From: Ancylostoma caninum
Taxonomy: Eukaryota; Nematoda; Chromadorea; Rhabditida; Ancylostomatidae
Assembly: GCA_037903475.1 (NCBI GenBank)
Contig: JBAJFG010000019.1
Span: forward strand, 2,541,001-2,605,000
Direction of reading: 5' to 3'
Length of the DNA: 64,000 nucleotides
The notes under the pieces are model-generated. The model searched no databases, was not told the origin of the DNA, and saw only the letters and a program-made list of their open reading frames with translations. Made by a program: the position numbers and the translations under genes. Shown piece after piece: positions 60,259 through 64,000 of this stretch; position 1 is the first letter of the stretch; each line of letters opens with the position of its first letter.

Positions 60259-61364
60259 CAGGGATGTGCTTAACAAAAATTTCAATTTTTGTAAATCGTA
60301 AATCGTAAATTCTCCAAGACCGCATTAAATCGTAAAGCGTAAATCGTAACTGAAGGTTCGAGTACCACTACAAGATTAAGGTGATTTCAACTCGTTCCAC
60401 AACAAAGTCATTCTCAAAATGGTCTGAGGTATGTATTTACCGCAGAATTGATCACTGAATTTCGCCATCTTATCACTAGAATGATAATGTTGTGATAAAT
60501 GAACAACTTCTTTCTCGATATTTTAACCAAGCTGTCCAGTTCTAAAGTATTATTTATCGCTGCTTTGGAGAAAATTCTCTTCATCCTGGTCGGTGTTTCT
60601 GAAGCAAACGTAAATGCGGTTTGATGGTTCTATGTGTTTCCGTGCGAACCAAACCATTCACACCGTGGGGTAGGTGAATTGGTACCGAAGGAGTTTGAAA
60701 AGTTAAACCGCTGACGGTATCCAGTGGTCCCAGCAAGTCACTGCTTAGGGCGCATGCTCATTCAATACCTCTGCGATTATCAATAAAGTAGGATGCGTGC
60801 TGCATCTCTGAAAAGAACTATTTCTTGTACTTTATCAATTTGTTTATGGAGGCTACCAATTGATTCATGAGAGCTCGACCAGAAAGAAAATCTTTTCGCA
60901 TACGAGATCACACCGCAGTTGAAGTCAGAAAAACAAAGGAAAACGTTTTGCCGAAGGAAACAGGCCGGGCGGACAGCTTGTCCCATCTAAGGAAACAGAA
61001 AAACAGAGCTGAAATTGCGAAGTTCTTGACCACTTCATTCAGACCTTTGAGCTGAACTGTTCCAACAGATCTTCCCTACGGACGCGATAATGAAATTGCT
61101 ATATGCCGCCTTCTTCTAATAATAGAAACTACAAGCAAAACAAGCATTTCACGCTTAGCTTTGCTGCAAAATGCAAACACAGAGGAGTTGTGCACATTTA
61201 CCCCAAGCAAAAACGCTATGGCGAGATTCATTTCCTGTAGTTATTTACGAATTTGTTACAAAATTTGGGCCATTCTTCGTAAATCGTGAGTCGTAAAAAA
61301 ATCGCCAAAAAATGGCCGTAAATCTTAACTCGTAAATCGTAAATCGTAATTGCGCACATCTCTG
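60259..61364. mobile_element. hAT-type non-autonomous element with 8-bp TSD
   Basis: 1,106 bp. Left TIR CAGGGATGTGCTTAAC, right TIR reversed CAGAGATGTGCGCAAT, typical hAT ends. GTCGTGAT is duplicated exactly at 60,251-60,258 and 61,365-61,372, the 8-bp hallmark of hAT. Subterminal AAATCGTA repeats on both sides (60,293-60,350 and 61,275-61,350) resemble transposase-binding arrays. No transposase; a SINE body fragment sits inside (60,667-60,815). Confidence 0.85.
60667..60815 (+). mobile_element. 5'-truncated copy of the tRNA-derived SINE
   Basis: Body-only relative of the SINE at 15,740-16,029: GGTGAATTGGTACCGAAG, CAGCAAGTCACTGCTTAGG, TTCAATACCTCTGCGAT and GGATGCGTGCTGCATCTCTG align in order. 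The tRNA-like head is missing. Lies within the hAT element. Confidence 0.65.
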
Positions 61365-61685
61365 GTCGTGATGCAATCAGATTTTTCCGGTAGGGGCTAA
61401 TTGTATGAGCGGGCTGTACGAGCGCTCCGATGCCTATGTATGTGATCATATCAAGACCAATCAGCCATCCTCTTTGATCCCTCAACAAATCCAACTGGGT
61501 AGAAAACATCATCTAAACATCTTCGTGGTATACAGTGAAATCGGCGTTATTAAGGATGACTGCGCAGTTTTTCTCAGTTTCTAATGAAGTTCTGGGCGCT
61601 GGTGCCCTGAGAGCATAAGGCATAACCTTGCTCGCATCAAAAACCTCCACAGCTATAGATCTTGGAATGATGACTCCGAAAATAT

Positions 61686-62110
61686 GGACAGGGTGGTCTA
61701 CATGAAGTGTGACGGGAGAAACTACTCATAACTTTGCATCAATCCAAGTCCGCCTTTCTACAATTATTTGGCAGAGAAAAAATTCTATATGAGAACTCAT
61801 CCATCTCATACAAAGCTACCGCCTTCGGTTCTGATACGAGCGTCCAATCTTTTCCGGAAAATCTTGAAGATGCGCGCGACCATTTTCGGCGACTTTTCGT
61901 CCCATGCCTTCACCAGTGCTGTCTTCAGCGAATCCACTGACTTGTGCTTGAAGGAACACATTTTGGCTTCAGGAATGACCAGATAGCAAAATCCGAAGGA
62001 ATAAAATCGGGCGTTTTTAATTGCCAAACATCCCTTGTCCAAGATGCCGAAAGATTGGTCTCAGACCATGGCAGTGACTTCTTTGCGGCGTTGGCTGGTA
62101 CCGAGCCTTG
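61686..62110 (-). mobile_element. 3' remnant of a Tc1/mariner-family transposase with CAGGGTGG end
   Basis: Minus strand. Going 5' to 3': AKKSLPWSETNLSASW, WQLKTPDFIPSDFAIWSFLK (the motif normally reading NSPDLNPMDYAIWS, holding the last catalytic Asp), then after a frameshift KHKSVDSLKTALVKAWDEK and FRKRLDARIRTEGGSFV. The end at 61,689 reads CAGGGTGGTCTACATGAAG, sharing its first bases with the MITEs at 29.3, 39.9, 47.7 and 51.3 kb, so this family may have powered them. The 5' half is missing, cut where the PLE begins. Confidence 0.65.
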
Positions 62111-62423
62111 CTAGAACGTCCATTCAATGTTCTTTGTGTTTTGTTAGGCTCAAGGAATCACCGCATCCTCTAGGATTAGGCATTAATTTTAACACCTCGT
62201 AAAAATATAAAATCCGTACTTCGAGCTTGGGATGAGCAATCAGGACAATACTCAAAAATTTGATAGAGCATAACATTGTCTTTCTTATGCCTACTCTACT
62301 TCTCAAGAAACTGTTTCTGAACAGATTCCATGTTCGTTCTTCTTGAAACCTGGGCATCTTCGGTAGTACTCATACAATTTTTTCTTTGCCACACCAGGTT
62401 GTTAAGGTGGAATTCTTTATTGT

Positions 62424-62462
62424 GACCTAACGTTTCGACGAGGACCGTCTTCTTCAGAGGTC
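62424..62462 (-). ncRNA. hammerhead-ribozyme-like motif in second PLE pLTR
   Basis: Minus strand: GACCT, CTGAAGA, a GACG...CGTC helix, GAAAC, GTT, AGGTC. It has a canonical-looking CUGANGA box, the GAAA box, and a GUC at the position expected for cleavage after a two-base-pair stem III (AC/GU around GUUAG). One extra A sits between CUGAAGA and the helix. Better hammerhead match than the 10-kb copy. Confidence 0.5.
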
Positions 62463-63879
62463 TGAAAGTGGTTCCAGCGTTACTAACCTGTGCACTACAC
62501 GGTCAAACGTCTCATCGCATTTCGCTAGTTCTCGACGTTGTCCCAGGCGAGATACGATGAGAACACCCAAACTCGAGTTTCAACCCACCAATGTTTTCCA
62601 CCGTTTCGCGGGATTTGCCCGCACTGCTCAAGATCGCTTGTAGCGGACCAGTGAGTATTACTCAGTGTCCGGATCTTATTTGATCTACATCAGATAGCTC
62701 ACATAACGATAAAAAAGGAAGAAGGTCACTTGTTAATGATAGACATTCATTCTTGTTGTTCATTCCCGGATTTCTAGTCAGAATCCAAGCCGCTTCGAGC
62801 GCCTTCCTCGCAGAAATTTCGCTTTCTAACGCCAGTATCTTGCACCTGACATCAAAATCGCTACCTTTATGAGTTTCAATCTTGTGCCGCCCTAGCGGAG
62901 ATGCTAGTGTTCCTCGTCTCTTTGTGGCCATGTGTTCCTTAATCCGCACACTTAGTGTCCTACCCGTTTCCCCATGTAGAGGTCATGACAAGTCAAGCAT
63001 TCTAGTTGGTACACTACTCCCACTTTTGCGCAATCGCCTACGTTTCCGTGCGGGCACACAACGCATGGCTCTGATATACATGTTTATCGTAGAGCCTATT
63101 ACGAACCAACTGCTTTCTGATGTTTCATTAGGAATGTTCACCAAGAAAACATCATCTTGCAGTTGAGCTCGAATTATGCATTGCTGGAAAGCCGCGCTCA
63201 CTTTGTCCGTAAAGAATGGCATACAAAGTGGAAGTTTATTCAGCTAGGTGTTCGATCCTGACTACCAGCGTGTGATGGTCGATGCATCGCAAGGTCGAGT
63301 AGCCATTGCTGCTTGCTATCTCCAATGCTAATTTTCTTGACTCGCACCGTTCATCTTCGCTTGTACACACTTTTGTAGCTGTTCTGAACATATTCGCACA
63401 ATGGCACGTTTAACAGCATTGGGGTGTGCAGACTTCGCGTGAAGCAAGATGTTCTTGGAGCTTTCCTTTCGGTACCATTTCACATGCATGATACCATTTG
63501 ATACTTTATCTGGGTGTTGAGATAGGAAAGCCACCCATCACGCGGCGTTTCTCGTGTAAGCCGAATGTACTGCGACTGTTCGTTCAGAATTTTAAAGCAT
63601 TCGTCCATTTCAGACTCGATGTTACTACACAGCAGTCGTCAATGTAGCGGCAGTACATAGTTGGCAAGCGAGCGAGTACTGCTTCTATTAGACATGAAAC
63701 ATATTGCGAGTACTGGCGCAAGTCGGTGAAGGCGTCCTCTGGGAAAAGTATTTTCCAGACCACTTAAATATGTTACACTTCAAACATTCTCGAATGAGGA
63801 CCAATATGCGTGCTTTGCTGAGCCCAAAGGTGTTTATATACCGTGCATGTTTATCGAGCAGTTCTGACAGCGCCTGTAG

Positions 63880-64000
63880 AGCTGCGTCGTTCTGTACATT
63901 GGTGTACAACGATGTGACATCGAACTGTGTACTGGAGTACGACTCCAGTACACAGTTCGATGTCACATCGTTGTACACCAATGTACAGAACGACGCAGCT
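63880..64000. repeat. perfect palindrome at the window edge (PLE head-to-head junction)
   Basis: 59-bp arms 63,880-63,938 and 63,942-64,000 are exact inverted copies around ACG. Both arms are PLE RT sequence just at motif A. The right arm is cut by the window end, so the inverted copy presumably continues. Confidence 0.9.

Larger units (their letters stand above)
62124..64000 (-). mobile_element. decayed second Penelope-like element, continuing past the window
   Basis: Minus strand. 63,948-62,662 carries RT and endonuclease pieces in different frames: QFDVTSLYTNVQND, then LVLIRECLKCNIFKWSGKYF, HVKWYRKESSKNILLHAKSA, AQLQDDVFLVNIPNE, and RIKEHMATKRRGTLASPLGR after the GIY-YIG site. Frameshifts interrupt it near 63,720, 63,530 and 63,000. 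Then come the UTR, a pLTR with the hammerhead-like motif (62,424-62,462), and the start of the next unit (MPRFQEERTWNLF at 62,357). Same order as the intact PLE but a distinct, older family. Confidence 0.82.

Overview
This is eukaryotic DNA, very probably from a parasitic nematode; a clade V, hookworm-like genome is my best guess, but the species cannot be read from the sequence. Evidence: genes split into many small exons with short introns (55, 56 and 62 bp among them) and nematode-style TTTCAG acceptors; a Major Sperm Protein domain gene; a background of about 40% GC; and very dense Tc1/mariner, hAT, RTE, SINE and Penelope-like elements. No rRNA, functional tRNA, CRISPR array or bacterial-type operon was seen.

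Layout. 0.27-1.9 kb: minus-strand 3' part of an unrecognised tail-anchored protein gene, six exons. 3.6-4.7 kb: minisatellite with a possible Helitron-like end, then an imperfect palindrome. 5,195-10,105: a young Penelope-like (PLE) insertion with an intact 893-codon RT + GIY-YIG ORF, a 1.65-kb inverted partial copy of itself, and a 14-bp target-site duplication around the whole. 10-23 kb: isolated, mostly minus-strand exons of unrecognised genes (best supported at 12.3-12.8 kb), a tRNA-derived SINE with perfect TSDs, and two degraded mariners. 23-31 kb: little that I can support. 31,081-45,490: the main gene, 23 exons whose phases all agree, giving 869 codons of a divergent RBR/IBR-type zinc protein; its introns hold three terminal-inverted-repeat elements. 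45.5-57.6 kb: a repeat-rich downstream tract with broken copies of exons 15 and 22-23 of that gene, a 1.55-kb foldback element, a palindromic element, a Tc1-like MITE nested in an RTE LINE fragment, a minisatellite and a mariner. 57.9-58.7 kb: minus-strand MSP-domain gene. 59-64 kb: TG microsatellite, second minisatellite element, a hAT-type element with 8-bp TSD, a mariner-like transposase remnant, and a decayed PLE that enters a head-to-head palindrome at the window edge.

Biologically, the window is two or three host genes embedded in nested transposons. The best candidates for something new are (i) the PLE, whose terminal repeats carry a conserved, covarying hammerhead-ribozyme-like motif also present in two other PLE sequences in the window; (ii) the 3'-end exon dispersal of the RBR-like gene; and (iii) a repeated non-autonomous element family that carries an internal ~58-60 bp minisatellite. 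Spliced models were built by eye from splice sites and phase; protein names rest on motif recognition, not on searches.
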